Shown piece by piece: positions 46,391 through 56,041 of a stretch of 64,000 bases of DNA. How positions within the stretch are numbered: the stretch's first letter is position 1; each line of letters starts with the position of its first letter. Origin of the DNA: Flavobacterium magnum (GTDB lineage Bacteria; Bacteroidota; Bacteroidia; Flavobacteriales; Flavobacteriaceae); the NCBI RefSeq assembly GCF_003055625.1, contig NZ_CP028811.1:1178001-1242000 (forward strand), read 5' to 3'. A program made the position numbers and the translations under genes. The notes beneath the pieces were generated by a model, which saw only the letters and a list, made by a program, of their open reading frames with translations, made no database searches and was not told the DNA's origin.

Positions 46391-47169
46391 TTTTTCTTCA
46401 GTACGATGCAATAATGATCCGAGTAAGCCGAGAGCCAGGTCGCATTCCGGATGGATTTTTCGAGTCCGGCCAAAAATCGGAGCAGGCGTGGATGCCTGTT
46501 GAAATACGGCTGCAAATAGGAGGGCGGTATGAAAAACCCGATTGGGGCGATGCGTTCCACCTCAAAGCCCGCTGCTGCTAAAGTTACGGTTTCCTGGGGA
46601 TTATAGTAAAAAGTCGGAATTTTTTCACCGCTGACGTCCGCGATTACCAATTCATTTTTCCTGCGCGAGCTGCTGCGGAACGCGCCTTTTGAAACAAAGT
46701 ATATTTTCTCCCAAAGTGTCTTCTTGGGCATAATCACCAAAAAAAGCCTGCCCTCAGGTGACAGCAGATTGTACGCATCCTCGAAAAAGGCTGTCAATGC
46801 TCTTTTCGAAAGGCAATTCAGCCCACCGAAATTGGAAAATATGAGGTCAAATGCCCGGCCCGAAAAATAGGTTCCGAGTTCGGAAATGCCGACAGTTTCA
46901 AAAACCGGCATGGTTTTATGGCTTTTGGTTTTTGCCACAGCGATCATCTGCCCAGAAATATCGGTCGCCGTGATGTTAAAACCCTGATCTGCCATCCAGA
47001 GTGCGTCGGTGCCCGTTCCACAGTTAATTTCAAGTATGGTTTCCGGTTTAGTTCGGTCCAGTATGTCCTGCAGCACTTTGTACACGGCGTAACGCTGGTG
47101 TTTCCCGATTGCCGAATTCGTAAAATCCGTATCGTAAGAACCGGCCGCACGATCGAAGCCGGCGCTCAC
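46387..47169 (-). CDS. Class I SAM-dependent methyltransferase
   Basis: A 260-residue methyltransferase with motif I ILEINCGTGTDALWMADQG and motif II ITATDISGQMI. The post-motif region ILSNFGGLNCLS and the hydrophobic C-terminal half fit the UbiE/small-molecule methyltransferases. It is sandwiched between two paralogous B12-type radical SAM genes, overlapping each by 4 bp, so it almost certainly acts in the same pathway. O- or N-methylation is expected; the substrate is not known. Confidence 0.88.
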   Translation of the reverse strand: MSAGFDRAAGSYDTDFTNSAIGKHQRYAVYKVLQDILDRTKPETILEINCGTGTDALWMADQGFNITATDISGQMIAVAKTKSHKTMPVFETVGISELGTYFSGRAFDLIFSNFGGLNCLSKRALTAFFEDAYNLLSPEGRLFLVIMPKKTLWEKIYFVSKGAFRSSSRRKNELVIADVSGEKIPTFYYNPQETVTLAAAGFEVERIAPIGFFIPPSYLQPYFNRHPRLLRFLAGLEKSIRNATWLSAYSDHYCIVLKKK

Positions 47170-48620
47170 TTTTGAAGTTTTTTAAGACGCAGTCCGCTCG
47201 CAAAGGCCCCCGGCACATAATAACCCAGTTTTAGCACAGAAATGATCTTGCGCAGGGATAGTTGCAGCGGATTGCCGGCAATCGTTTTCAGGTTTTGCAT
47301 CCCTTGCGATTTTCGGAATTCCTTATGCACGAACCGCTGTAATTTTTTATAGTAGGTGGTGTTGAATGTGCCTTTGAACATCATTTCGAGGTCGTCCGAG
47401 TCTGACCAGTTGGCCTTTCCGGAAAGCTCCGACCTGACCCTGTCATAAAACGGGGTGCCGGGCAGGGGATAGGAAACCGAAATCCCGATATTATCCGGCA
47501 TGAGTTCCCTGACCATGGCAATGGTCTGCGCAATATCTTCACGGGTTTCGCCGGGATACCCGAACTGCAGGAAAAATGCGACCCGGACCTTCCTGCTTTT
47601 CAGCAGGCGTGTGGCTTCGTAGATCTGCTCCACCTTTGTGCCCTTATCCATCGCATCGAGGATTTTCTGGCTTGCGCTTTCTGCGCCTACCCAGACTTCC
47701 TCGAGGCCGGATTCCGCCAGCGCATCGATGGTGTCCGCTTTCAGCAACAGGTCGACCCGGCTTTGGATGTAATAGCGTATCTGTAGTTTCCTGCTTTTCA
47801 GCCCGGCATTGAAGTGTTGTACCCAATTGGGTTTCAGGCCGAAGATGTCATCACACATCCAGAAGCGTTTCACCCCAAAAGACTGACGCAGGAATTCAAT
47901 ATGGTCGACAATGTATTCAGGTGAGTGTGAGTTGTAGCGGTTGCCGTAAATAGGCTTTGCGCACCAATTGCATTTGTAGGGACAACCGCGCGTGGTGGCG
48001 ATATTCAACGTAAATTCCTGTCCGCCCTGGTTCCAGATAATCTTGTAATCGTTCATCTCGATCAGGTCCCAGGCAGGCATCGGGAGTGCGTCGAGATTTT
48101 GCAGTACCGGCCTTTTGGGGTTTAACTGGGTGTGGTGGCCATTTTTAAACGCAAGGCCCTGCACATCATCCGGCGCGTCGCCTTGCTGCAATTTGTTGAG
48201 GAGCTCAAGTAAGGTAAATTCGCCTTCGCCCTGTATGATATAATCGGCACCCTGTTCGAGATAGAGCCCGTAATGGTCGGTCGAATCGGAGCTGTTTACG
48301 ACCACCGTCACGCCGTTTTTTTTGGCCAGGCGAATCATGTCAAAAGCCGCTTCCCGCATCGTCGTGAGGCACATCTTGGTCAGGTAATTGAACCCGTCGT
48401 CAAAAATCACGAGGTATCGCGGCCGGAGCGCTTCGATTACAGGCTTGATTTCCATCGGGTTTTCAATGAGGCAGGTGTCAAAAAGCGACACGGTATAGCC
48501 GTTTTCACGCAGCAACGACGCGGCGTATAAGGTCCCTAACGGCGGGAAAGGCGTTTTGTTCTTCCACTGTTTTGGGTCCCTTCGGTAGAAATAGGAATGG
48601 GTAAACAGCACTTCAGACAT
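47166..48620 (-). CDS. B12-binding-type radical SAM enzyme
   Basis: A 484-residue enzyme paralogous to the one at 45011. It starts THSYFYRRDPKQWKNK, followed by PFPPLGTLYAASLL, the domain-closing GEGEFTLLEL, and the radical SAM motif RGCPYKCNWCAKP near residues 210-217 followed by IYGNRYNSHSP. The barrel contains WMCDDIFGL and VWVGAESASQKILDAMDKG. The Cys spacing is intact. Like its paralogue it lacks DxHxxG. The gene overlaps the nucleotidyltransferase gene upstream by 8 bp and the methyltransferase downstream by 4 bp. Confidence 0.9.
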   Translation of the reverse strand: MSEVLFTHSYFYRRDPKQWKNKTPFPPLGTLYAASLLRENGYTVSLFDTCLIENPMEIKPVIEALRPRYLVIFDDGFNYLTKMCLTTMREAAFDMIRLAKKNGVTVVVNSSDSTDHYGLYLEQGADYIIQGEGEFTLLELLNKLQQGDAPDDVQGLAFKNGHHTQLNPKRPVLQNLDALPMPAWDLIEMNDYKIIWNQGGQEFTLNIATTRGCPYKCNWCAKPIYGNRYNSHSPEYIVDHIEFLRQSFGVKRFWMCDDIFGLKPNWVQHFNAGLKSRKLQIRYYIQSRVDLLLKADTIDALAESGLEEVWVGAESASQKILDAMDKGTKVEQIYEATRLLKSRKVRVAFFLQFGYPGETREDIAQTIAMVRELMPDNIGISVSYPLPGTPFYDRVRSELSGKANWSDSDDLEMMFKGTFNTTYYKKLQRFVHKEFRKSQGMQNLKTIAGNPLQLSLRKIISVLKLGYYVPGAFASGLRLKKLQK

Positions 48621-49515
48621 ATTCCCTTTGTAATTCTATATTGTGGTTGATGCGGATTTCGTCGTATTTATCATTCAGCGCATTGATGACCTTTTTCTGG
48701 AAATTCAGCGGATGGTGCTTCGAGATGTCTTTGGTGGATTTCAGTGCGACCTTGAAATCCTCGGAACGCATCTGCCGGAATTTCAATTTCCAGAAAGTGA
48801 CCGTCGTTTTTTTGAACAGCGAATCGAGCTGCTCGCCCGCTTTGGTATCCAGTAACTTCTCGATAATTTTCACGCCTCCGGGCTTGCTGATGATGCCCAC
48901 GCTTTCGAGTTTCGGGTCATACGTGCCGAGCAGGCCCGAAACCCAGTCATTTTTTTTATAAAATTCCTCGAATACCAGCCTGCCTTCGAACGGGATCAGC
49001 GTCTTGATTTCCGTAGCGGTGAACCTGTTTTTCTCCTCGACTTCGAGGCTTGACGAGGACATAAAATAGTTAATGCAGAAATATTTTCTCGAATTCAGAA
49101 GGAACAACTTTTTATACAGCATGAGCAACGTGCGCGAAATCCAAAGCTTCCCGGGTCTTGTAATGACAAAGAAATCAATATCACTGTCCTTGTCATAATA
49201 GCCTTTGGACAGCGAACCGGACACGCCGACGGCTTCTACGAATGGGAACTTCGAAATGAGCGTTGCACGTTCTTTGGCTTTTACCAGCGCATCGACTGCC
49301 ATCTTATTGCCATTTTTCCTTTTTTCAAGGCAGCCGGGGTCGTAAACAGGATAGTAATAATCTTCAATCCTGAAAATGATTTTTTTCGCAACCAGTTCGG
49401 TAAGTTCGGCTTCGATCTTAGGGCAGTCCTTCGAGATCGAAAAACTGCATATTTCGTCCAGCCGCAGCGGATAGTGGAAGAGCGAAAAATACAGTATGGT
49501 TTTTAATGATTCCAC
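48613..49515 (-). CDS. Minimal-nucleotidyltransferase-domain protein
   Basis: A 300-residue protein with the pol-beta-type active site GSLSKGYYDKDSDIDFF (Gly-Ser plus Asp-x-Asp, near residues 96-112). The N-terminal 90 residues look like a winged-helix stretch (LDEICSFSISKDCPKI). The rest is helical and basic. Such proteins transfer a nucleotide to a small molecule, protein or RNA. It is the first gene of the radical SAM run and overlaps the next by 8 bp. It could activate a sugar or lipid intermediate, or serve as a regulatory antitoxin-like enzyme; a toxin partner is not seen. Confidence 0.82.
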   Translation of the reverse strand: MESLKTILYFSLFHYPLRLDEICSFSISKDCPKIEAELTELVAKKIIFRIEDYYYPVYDPGCLEKRKNGNKMAVDALVKAKERATLISKFPFVEAVGVSGSLSKGYYDKDSDIDFFVITRPGKLWISRTLLMLYKKLFLLNSRKYFCINYFMSSSSLEVEEKNRFTATEIKTLIPFEGRLVFEEFYKKNDWVSGLLGTYDPKLESVGIISKPGGVKIIEKLLDTKAGEQLDSLFKKTTVTFWKLKFRQMRSEDFKVALKSTKDISKHHPLNFQKKVINALNDKYDEIRINHNIELQREYV

Positions 49516-49599
49516 GACGGGCGTTTTGGGTTATAAACCGGATGCGCTGTTTTAGTTAAGGTTGCGTTAAAAATAATGCTTTTGCTATTAGAAATCAGT

Positions 49600-50922
49600 T
49601 TATGGCGTTTCTTTTTTAAAATCAAATTTCATCCCGCCCTGATCCAACACCATGGTGTTTTCGCCGAAAGTGATCTTGATGCCTGCCTGGTCAAAAATGA
49701 ATTCGGTTTCACTGCGCGCTTCCAGCGGAAACGCACCCTGTCCGGTAGCCTGTGCGGTCAGTGTGCCGTCCTCGTAGGCAATGGTGAGTTTCAGCGGAAC
49801 TGTTGGTGTGGCATAGGTTCCCACGTAATTTCTGAGGATTTTCTCATCGATACTGATGTTTTTAACTTCGGGAAACTCAAAAGCCTTCCCATAAAATGCG
49901 CTCAGGGCCATTATGGCGATTTTATTCGTGTCGTAATTTGCCGCATTGACGGTCATGGCGAATGCTGCGCCATCCTCCTTGTTGTAACCCAGCGAAGACG
50001 AAAAACCTTCGATGCCTCCGGTGTGTCCGAAAAATTTCTTGTCGTTGAACGGAAATGCGAAAATACCTTTACCGAAACCATTCTCAATCGCAGTCATCTG
50101 ATCCAGTGAATTTTTGGTGATGATTTTGCCTTCAAACAGGGCCCTGATGAATCGGGTCAGGTCATCCGGTGTCGATTGCAGCGCACCTGCGGCATAAGCT
50201 ACGGATTCCTGCCATTCCTCCTGCCTGCTCCATTTCGCGCCCTCCATATTATAGGAAAAGGCCTCGTTATTCGCAGGCATGATCGGCCCGTAATATTTCG
50301 TGTCCGTCAGTCCCGCTTTCTTGATGATGCGGCCGGCGACATTATCAGGATAGCTTTTCTTTGTGATTTTTTCGATGATGTAGCCAAGTATCAGGTAATT
50401 CGAGTTGCTGTAGTCCGATTTGGTTCCGGGCGCAAAGTCCGGCGCATAGGCTGCAATCCGTTTCAGCATGGATTCCTGTGTCTGCGGGATCCGTGAAAAA
50501 TCTATAAAAGTACTGTCGTTGGTAAAATTGTAAATCCCGCTGCTGTGGTTGAGCAGGTTGGTGATGGTAATCTTATCGGCGTTTTTTACCTGTGGGAAAA
50601 ACTTTGACAGTTTGGTGTCCAGCGCCAGTTTCTTTTCTTCCACAAGTTGGAAAATGATGGCAGAAGTGAACATCTTGGTGATCGACCCGATTTTGTATTT
50701 TGTTTTCGGCGTGGCTTTGGTGTTATTTTCCACATCTGCAAACCCGTACGCCTTACTGAAGACAATCTGGTCCTTGTCCCGAAGACAGATAGATCCCATA
50801 AATCGGTTGTTGGAGGCGAGATATGTCAGCGCACTGTCGAGCCTGCTGAATTTTTCTGTTCCCTGGGCCGTGATGTTTTTTGCCGAAAGGCAGAGCCATA
50901 ATAATAAGAGTGTTTTTTTCAT
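49600..50922 (-). CDS. Class C beta-lactamase-like serine hydrolase
   Basis: A 440-residue exported hydrolase with a signal peptide (MKKTLLLLWLCLSAKNITAQ). The catalytic motifs of the penicillin-binding/class C family are intact: SITK (Ser80-Lys83), YSN (Tyr171-Asn173) and HTG in FFGHTGGIEGF. A C-terminal beta domain (about residues 350-440) of the lipocalin-like type follows. Such proteins are often D-aminopeptidases or esterases rather than antibiotic-resistance enzymes. The start at 50922 begins the signal peptide; 50958 is an alternative. It lies 85 bp after polA. Confidence 0.9.
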   Translation of the reverse strand: MKKTLLLLWLCLSAKNITAQGTEKFSRLDSALTYLASNNRFMGSICLRDKDQIVFSKAYGFADVENNTKATPKTKYKIGSITKMFTSAIIFQLVEEKKLALDTKLSKFFPQVKNADKITITNLLNHSSGIYNFTNDSTFIDFSRIPQTQESMLKRIAAYAPDFAPGTKSDYSNSNYLILGYIIEKITKKSYPDNVAGRIIKKAGLTDTKYYGPIMPANNEAFSYNMEGAKWSRQEEWQESVAYAAGALQSTPDDLTRFIRALFEGKIITKNSLDQMTAIENGFGKGIFAFPFNDKKFFGHTGGIEGFSSSLGYNKEDGAAFAMTVNAANYDTNKIAIMALSAFYGKAFEFPEVKNISIDEKILRNYVGTYATPTVPLKLTIAYEDGTLTAQATGQGAFPLEARSETEFIFDQAGIKITFGENTMVLDQGGMKFDFKKETP

Positions 50923-51007
50923 GATCCTGTTCGTTTTGGTTATTTTTTTTTGAAACAACGAAAGTCGCAGCCAAGGTGCCGAGCGGGTCGCGCTGCAAAG
51001 GGTTGTT

Positions 51008-53839
51008 TTAATGCGCTTCTAGCCAGTTCTGACCCATTCCCAGATCTACTTCTAAAGGCACATCGAGTTTGTAGGCGTTTTCCATTTCATATTTGATCAT
51101 CGGCTGGATTTTTTCGAGTTCCGAATTGTGTACGTCGAATACCAATTCATCATGTACCTGCAGCAGCATTTTGCTTTTCCAGTTTTCTGACGTCAGTTTT
51201 TTATGGATGTTGATCATGGCAATCTTGATAATGTCGGCTGCGCTGCCCTGGATTGGCGCATTGACGGCGTTCCTTTCCGCGGCACCGCGAACCACCGCGT
51301 TGGCCGAGTTGATGTCTTTAAGGTAGCGGCGGCGGCCCAGGATGGTCTGCACGAATCCCTGTTCGCGCGCCGTGTCGATCTGCTCACCGATGTAGCTCCG
51401 CAGTCTTGGGTACGTTTGATAATACGCGTCAATAAGGTCTTTGGATTCGCTGCGTGTCAGCGACGTCTGGTTGCTGAGCCCGAACGCGGAGACGCCATAG
51501 ATGATCCCGAAATTCACGGTCTTGGCATGGCTTCGCTGCTCGCGCGTCACGTCATCCAGCAGCACATTGAACACCTTTGCTGCTGTAGCGGCATGGATGT
51601 CCTCCCCGTTCCGGAATGACCGTATCATATTTTCCTCCCCGCTGAGTGCGGCAATGATGCGCAATTCAATTTGCGAGTAATCCGCGGAAACCAACGTGTG
51701 GTTTTCATCTCGTGGTACAAAAGCCTTACGGATCTGCCGACCGCGTTCTGTCCGTATAGGGATATTCTGCAGGTTGGGGTTGTTGGAACTCAGCCGTCCG
51801 GTGGCTGCGACGGCCTGCATATAATCGGTATGGACACGGCCGGTTTTACTGCACACCTGGGTCGGTAATGCCGTTACGTAAGTGCTTTGCAGTTTTACGA
51901 GTTGCCGCCAGTCGAGGATATCCTGTACGAACGGACTGGACAAAGCCAGGTAGGACAGGACCTCTTCTCCCGTAGCATATTGCCCGGTCTTCGTCTTTTT
52001 CTGTTTGCCTTCACCGATTTTCATTTTGTCAAACAGAATTTCGCCGAGCTGTTTCGGGGAAGCCAGGTTGAATTTTTCACCGGCGGTTTCATAAATACGG
52101 TTTTCGAAAACCTTAATATCATGATCCATTTCTGCGGACATGGCTTTCAGGAATCCGGTGTCGAGGCGCACGCCTTCGGTTTCCATCGCAGCCAGCACAG
52201 GGACGAGTGGGATTTCGAGCTCGTCGAAAAGTTTGCGGGTGCCGGTTTGGTCCAGGATTGGCGCAAAATGTTCCTTCAATTGTAAAGTCACATCGGCATC
52301 CTCGGCGGCGTACTCCTTGACATCTTCTACAGCGACATCACGCATCGACTTTTGGTTTTTGCCTTTTTTCCCAATCAGGTCCTCAATTGGCTTTGGGGTG
52401 TATTGCAGGTATGTTTCAGACAATACATCCATATTGTGGCGCATGTCCGGATTGATCAGGTAATGCGCAATCATCGTGTCAAATAATTTTCCCTTAACGG
52501 TCACGCCGTAATTGGACAGCACTTTCAAGTCGTACTTCAGGTTCTGCCCGATTTTTTCAATGGTCTCCGATTCCCAGAAAGGCGCGAATTTATCGACCAA
52601 CGCCTGCGCTGCTTCCCGGTTTTCAGGGACGGGCACATAAAATCCCTTCCCTTTTTCCCACGAGAAAGACAAACCCACGAGCTCAGCGTTCAGCGCGTCG
52701 ATACCGGTGGTTTCAGTGTCGAAGCTTACTGCAGTCTGCCTGAGTAAATTCTGGATCAGGAATTTTACGGCCATTTCGGTTTCCGCCAATTGGTAATGGT
52801 GGTCGGTATTTTCCAGTGTCTTATAGAAACTGTTGATCTGGCCTGAAGCCTCGTCAGCCTGCTCCTGGATCGAAAACAGGTCGAACTGGTCGGTTTTTAC
52901 AATCGTTTTGGTTGGCGGCAGTCCCTGCGTCTCAATACTGGCATAATTTTTCTGGCCCGAAAAGAACAGGCTGTTGAACTGTTCTGACAGCCTTCGGAAT
53001 TCGAGTTCGCGGAAGATTTCCCCCACCTTTTCCGCATCCGGCTTTGACAGTTCATAGTCGTCCTCATTGAAGGTCACGTCGCAATCGCATAAAATGGTGG
53101 CGAGTTGCTTCGATAATAGTCCGAGTGCTTTATTGGCTTCGATATTTTCCTTCATCTTGCCTTTGAGCTTGTCGGTGTTTTCGAGTAAGTTTTCCATTGA
53201 CCCAAATTCCTTAAGGAACTTTTTCGCGGTGACTTCGCCCACGCCGGGAAGTCCCGGGATGTTGTCGACGGCATCTCCCATCATCCCAAGAAAATCGATT
53301 ACCTGTTCCGGGCGCTCAATCTCAAATCGGTCGAGCACTTCGGGAATGCCCCAGATTTCAATGCCGTTGCCCAGACGTGCGGGTTTATACATAAAAATAT
53401 TCTCAGAGACCAACTGGGCAAAATCCTTATCGGGCGTTACCATAAAAACCTGGTAGTTCTGGTTTGCGGCCTGCTTCGCAATGGTGCCGATCAGGTCGTC
53501 GGCTTCGCATCCCGCAAGCTCAAGGATTGGGATGTGCATGGCGCGCAGCAGGTCCTGGATATACGGGATGGCGATGCGGATGGCTTCAGGGGTTTCGTCG
53601 CGATTGGCCTTATATGCGGAATACATTTCGGTACGCACCTGGCTGCCTTCCTTGTCAAATGCAACGGCAAGATGGTCCGGTTTTTCCCGTTTGATGACAT
53701 CGAGCAGGGAATTCATAAATCCGAGTATGGCTGAGGTATCCATTCCCTTTGAATTGATTCGGGGATTTTTGATCAGCGCATAGTAGCCGCGGAAAATCAG
53801 CGCGTACGCATCGAGCAGGAAAAGGCGTTTTTGTGACAT
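51008..53839 (-). CDS. polA: DNA polymerase I
   Basis: A 943-residue enzyme for Okazaki fragment processing and repair. The 5'-3' exonuclease domain (about residues 1-290) holds the helix-hairpin-helix-like PGLPGVGEVTAKKFLKEFG. The 3'-5' exonuclease is intact: Exo I SFDTETTGID, and Exo III YAAEDADVTL. The polymerase domain has motif A DYSQIELRIIAAL, motif B RSHAKTVNFGIIYG and motif C QVHDELVFDV. It therefore should proofread, unlike some family members. Its promoter region (53840-53965) shows no exact consensus match. Confidence 0.98.
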   Translation of the reverse strand: MSQKRLFLLDAYALIFRGYYALIKNPRINSKGMDTSAILGFMNSLLDVIKREKPDHLAVAFDKEGSQVRTEMYSAYKANRDETPEAIRIAIPYIQDLLRAMHIPILELAGCEADDLIGTIAKQAANQNYQVFMVTPDKDFAQLVSENIFMYKPARLGNGIEIWGIPEVLDRFEIERPEQVIDFLGMMGDAVDNIPGLPGVGEVTAKKFLKEFGSMENLLENTDKLKGKMKENIEANKALGLLSKQLATILCDCDVTFNEDDYELSKPDAEKVGEIFRELEFRRLSEQFNSLFFSGQKNYASIETQGLPPTKTIVKTDQFDLFSIQEQADEASGQINSFYKTLENTDHHYQLAETEMAVKFLIQNLLRQTAVSFDTETTGIDALNAELVGLSFSWEKGKGFYVPVPENREAAQALVDKFAPFWESETIEKIGQNLKYDLKVLSNYGVTVKGKLFDTMIAHYLINPDMRHNMDVLSETYLQYTPKPIEDLIGKKGKNQKSMRDVAVEDVKEYAAEDADVTLQLKEHFAPILDQTGTRKLFDELEIPLVPVLAAMETEGVRLDTGFLKAMSAEMDHDIKVFENRIYETAGEKFNLASPKQLGEILFDKMKIGEGKQKKTKTGQYATGEEVLSYLALSSPFVQDILDWRQLVKLQSTYVTALPTQVCSKTGRVHTDYMQAVAATGRLSSNNPNLQNIPIRTERGRQIRKAFVPRDENHTLVSADYSQIELRIIAALSGEENMIRSFRNGEDIHAATAAKVFNVLLDDVTREQRSHAKTVNFGIIYGVSAFGLSNQTSLTRSESKDLIDAYYQTYPRLRSYIGEQIDTAREQGFVQTILGRRRYLKDINSANAVVRGAAERNAVNAPIQGSAADIIKIAMINIHKKLTSENWKSKMLLQVHDELVFDVHNSELEKIQPMIKYEMENAYKLDVPLEVDLGMGQNWLEAH

Positions 53840-54010
53840 AATATTGTAATAAGGATGTAAAAATAGTAATTAGATGGTTAGCAAATGACATCCTTCGCGC
53901 ATTAGCCGATGAAAAATGCGGCGGGCGTCGGTGTTAAATTTTATTTCAAGTGAAAACACATCGGAATGCTTAATTGTTTACTTTGGCGCGGTAAAAATTG
54001 TTTAACCCAG

Positions 54011-54685
54011 ATGAACATACTGATTGTCGAAGACCACGCCGAACTCGCACAGGAACTCACGGATTACCTGAGCAGGCTGGGCTATGTGACCAAGCATGTA
54101 AACAGCTGCGCCGCCGCACGCGATGAGGTGGCTGTGACTGACTATGACGTCATGCTGCTTGATTTAGGACTGCCCGACGGCGACGGATTGGATGCGTTGC
54201 GCGACGTCAGAAAAACCGCATCGAAGATGGCAGTCATCATCTTAACGGCGCGGGGAGCGCTCGACGACCGTGTGCGCGGGCTGCAGCTCGGTGCCGACGA
54301 CTACCTTACCAAACCTTTTGCCTTGCCCGAGCTTGGCGCCAGGCTCAGCGCGATTGTGCGCCGGATGCATGGCTTTGCAGCAAACGAAGTCAGGCTGCAC
54401 GGATTTACCGTACAACTCGAGGACTTTAAGGTAAGTTATGATGGGATTGGCGTGGCCCTGACTAAAAAGGAATTCCAGATTTTCAGATACCTGATATTGA
54501 ACAAGAACCGTGTGATTACCCGGCTTCAACTGACAGAACACATTTGGGGTGATGTTTTGGAAATCAATTCAGATTCGAATTTTATTGACGTGCATGTACG
54601 GAACCTGCGCAATAAACTTGACAGGCACACCGCAATCGACTGGTTTGAAACCGTCCGCAATGTGGGTTACCGGATAAATGAATAA
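54011..54685 (+). CDS. OmpR-family response regulator
   Basis: A 224-residue two-component response regulator. The receiver has acidic Asp8-type positions in VEDH, the phosphoacceptor Asp51 in MLLDLGLPDG and the Lys in YLTKPFALPEL. The C-terminal winged helix (about residues 128-222) reads LTKKEFQIFRYLILNKNRVI, then HVRNLRNKLD and VRNVGYRI. I use MNILIVEDH at 54011; the ATG at 53966 adds residues not found in the family. It overlaps nothing and lies 3 bp before its kinase. Confidence 0.93.
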   Translation: MNILIVEDHAELAQELTDYLSRLGYVTKHVNSCAAARDEVAVTDYDVMLLDLGLPDGDGLDALRDVRKTASKMAVIILTARGALDDRVRGLQLGADDYLTKPFALPELGARLSAIVRRMHGFAANEVRLHGFTVQLEDFKVSYDGIGVALTKKEFQIFRYLILNKNRVITRLQLTEHIWGDVLEINSDSNFIDVHVRNLRNKLDRHTAIDWFETVRNVGYRINE

Positions 54686-54688
54686 CCG

Positions 54689-56011
54689 ATGAAACTCAGG
54701 AGCCAGATTTCCATTTTCAATGTCATTACAAGACTGCTTTTGATAGCCATCCTGGTGTTTGCGCTACCGATGCTCATCGAGCACGTCGTTTACAAGCACA
54801 TCGACAAGACGCTGCTTGAGAAGAAGCAGAAATTCATCCATAATCTGGGGCAGGCTGAAATCAATGAGTTCCTGAATGAAAGCATTAAATCCGATACGTA
54901 TGCCAGCTTTTCAGTGTTGCATGACGAATTTATCCTGCTTTCCAAAGTCGGTGACAAACCGCAGCAGCTGACCTCGGTGTACATCGACGAGCCCCGGATT
55001 ATTGAAGGGCAGCAGGACGACTACCGGATTTTGCAATACGCTTTTAATTATGAAGGCAACGCCTATGCGCTTGAAATCGGCAGCAGTATTGCCGAAATCA
55101 CGGAACTTACCTTCATGATCCGCATCTTTACACTGGTCCTGCTGCTGGTGATTGTGTTGGTCACGTTCCTGATGGATGCGCTTTTTATCGATTACCTGCT
55201 CAAGCCGTTTTATAAGATCATCGATACCAAAATCAGGCGTGTCAATGATCCGGAATCGTTCAATTTCACCGATATCCCAAGTCATTCGACTGATTTCAGG
55301 GAGCTTGATGAGGTGCTGAACCAGATGATGCGGCGCATCGACAATCATTTCAAGCAGGAGAAGCAATTTATCGCCAATGTGTCCCACGAACTGCTCACCC
55401 CCATTTCGTTGTTGAAGAACCGTTTTGAAAACCTGTTGCAGCACCCGCAGCTAGATGACGCGGTAGCCGATAAGATTGTCGCTTCACTGCGGACACTCGA
55501 CATGCTCAGGAAGATCATCAACAACCTGCTGCTGATTTCCAAAATAGAGAATAACCAGTTCAGGGAAACCGAGGCGGTGAGCCTGAAAAATCTCGTTCGC
55601 AACGTTATGGAAGAAATGGAAGACCGCATTGCCGAGAAGTCATTGGAACTCACAATCGATTTTCCGGATGATGTCGTTTTTGAAGGGAATAGGACGCTGC
55701 TGTACATCCTTTTCCACAATATCATTTCCAACGCGGTGAAATACAACGCAACGCGCGGTTTGTTGCTGATCAGTACACGTGAAACCGCCGGTTCTTTTGA
55801 AATTTCCATCACTGATTCCGGACAGGGAATTCCCGATAGCGAAGTTGTGACAATTTTCGACCGGTTCACCCGCATCGACCAGCTGCAGGAAGGACAAGGT
55901 CTCGGACTTGCCATTGCAAGCAGTATTGCACGTTTTCACCGCGTCATCATTAGCGTTGACTCCAAGGTCGGGCGCGGCAGCACCTTCACACTGCAATTTC
56001 CAAAAGTGTAA
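54689..56011 (+). CDS. Sensor histidine kinase
   Basis: A 440-residue kinase that senses something in the periplasm and phosphorylates the preceding regulator. Two membrane segments (about residues 12-34 and 143-166) bound a periplasmic domain of about 105 residues with no recognised fold. A linker leads to HisKA with His233 in NVSHELLTPISLL and the HATPase domain with N-box IISNAVKYN, G1 DSGQGIPD, and G2 GQGLGLAIASSI. It ends 95 bp before a small Lys/Ala-rich secreted protein gene that is a likely target. Confidence 0.93.
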   Translation: MKLRSQISIFNVITRLLLIAILVFALPMLIEHVVYKHIDKTLLEKKQKFIHNLGQAEINEFLNESIKSDTYASFSVLHDEFILLSKVGDKPQQLTSVYIDEPRIIEGQQDDYRILQYAFNYEGNAYALEIGSSIAEITELTFMIRIFTLVLLLVIVLVTFLMDALFIDYLLKPFYKIIDTKIRRVNDPESFNFTDIPSHSTDFRELDEVLNQMMRRIDNHFKQEKQFIANVSHELLTPISLLKNRFENLLQHPQLDDAVADKIVASLRTLDMLRKIINNLLLISKIENNQFRETEAVSLKNLVRNVMEEMEDRIAEKSLELTIDFPDDVVFEGNRTLLYILFHNIISNAVKYNATRGLLLISTRETAGSFEISITDSGQGIPDSEVVTIFDRFTRIDQLQEGQGLGLAIASSIARFHRVIISVDSKVGRGSTFTLQFPKV

Positions 56012-56041
56012 ATAAAAGTTAAATTTCCTGCGTCGCCGGAA

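Noticed and set aside
48613..49515. Toxin-antitoxin MNT/HEPN pair
   Set aside because: No HEPN partner is adjacent; the gene is fused by an 8-bp overlap to a radical SAM gene, and the protein is longer than typical MNT antitoxins.
49600..50922. Antibiotic-resistance beta-lactamase
   Set aside because: Motifs are those of the broad penicillin-binding/class C hydrolase group; the C-terminal lipocalin-like domain points to other substrates.
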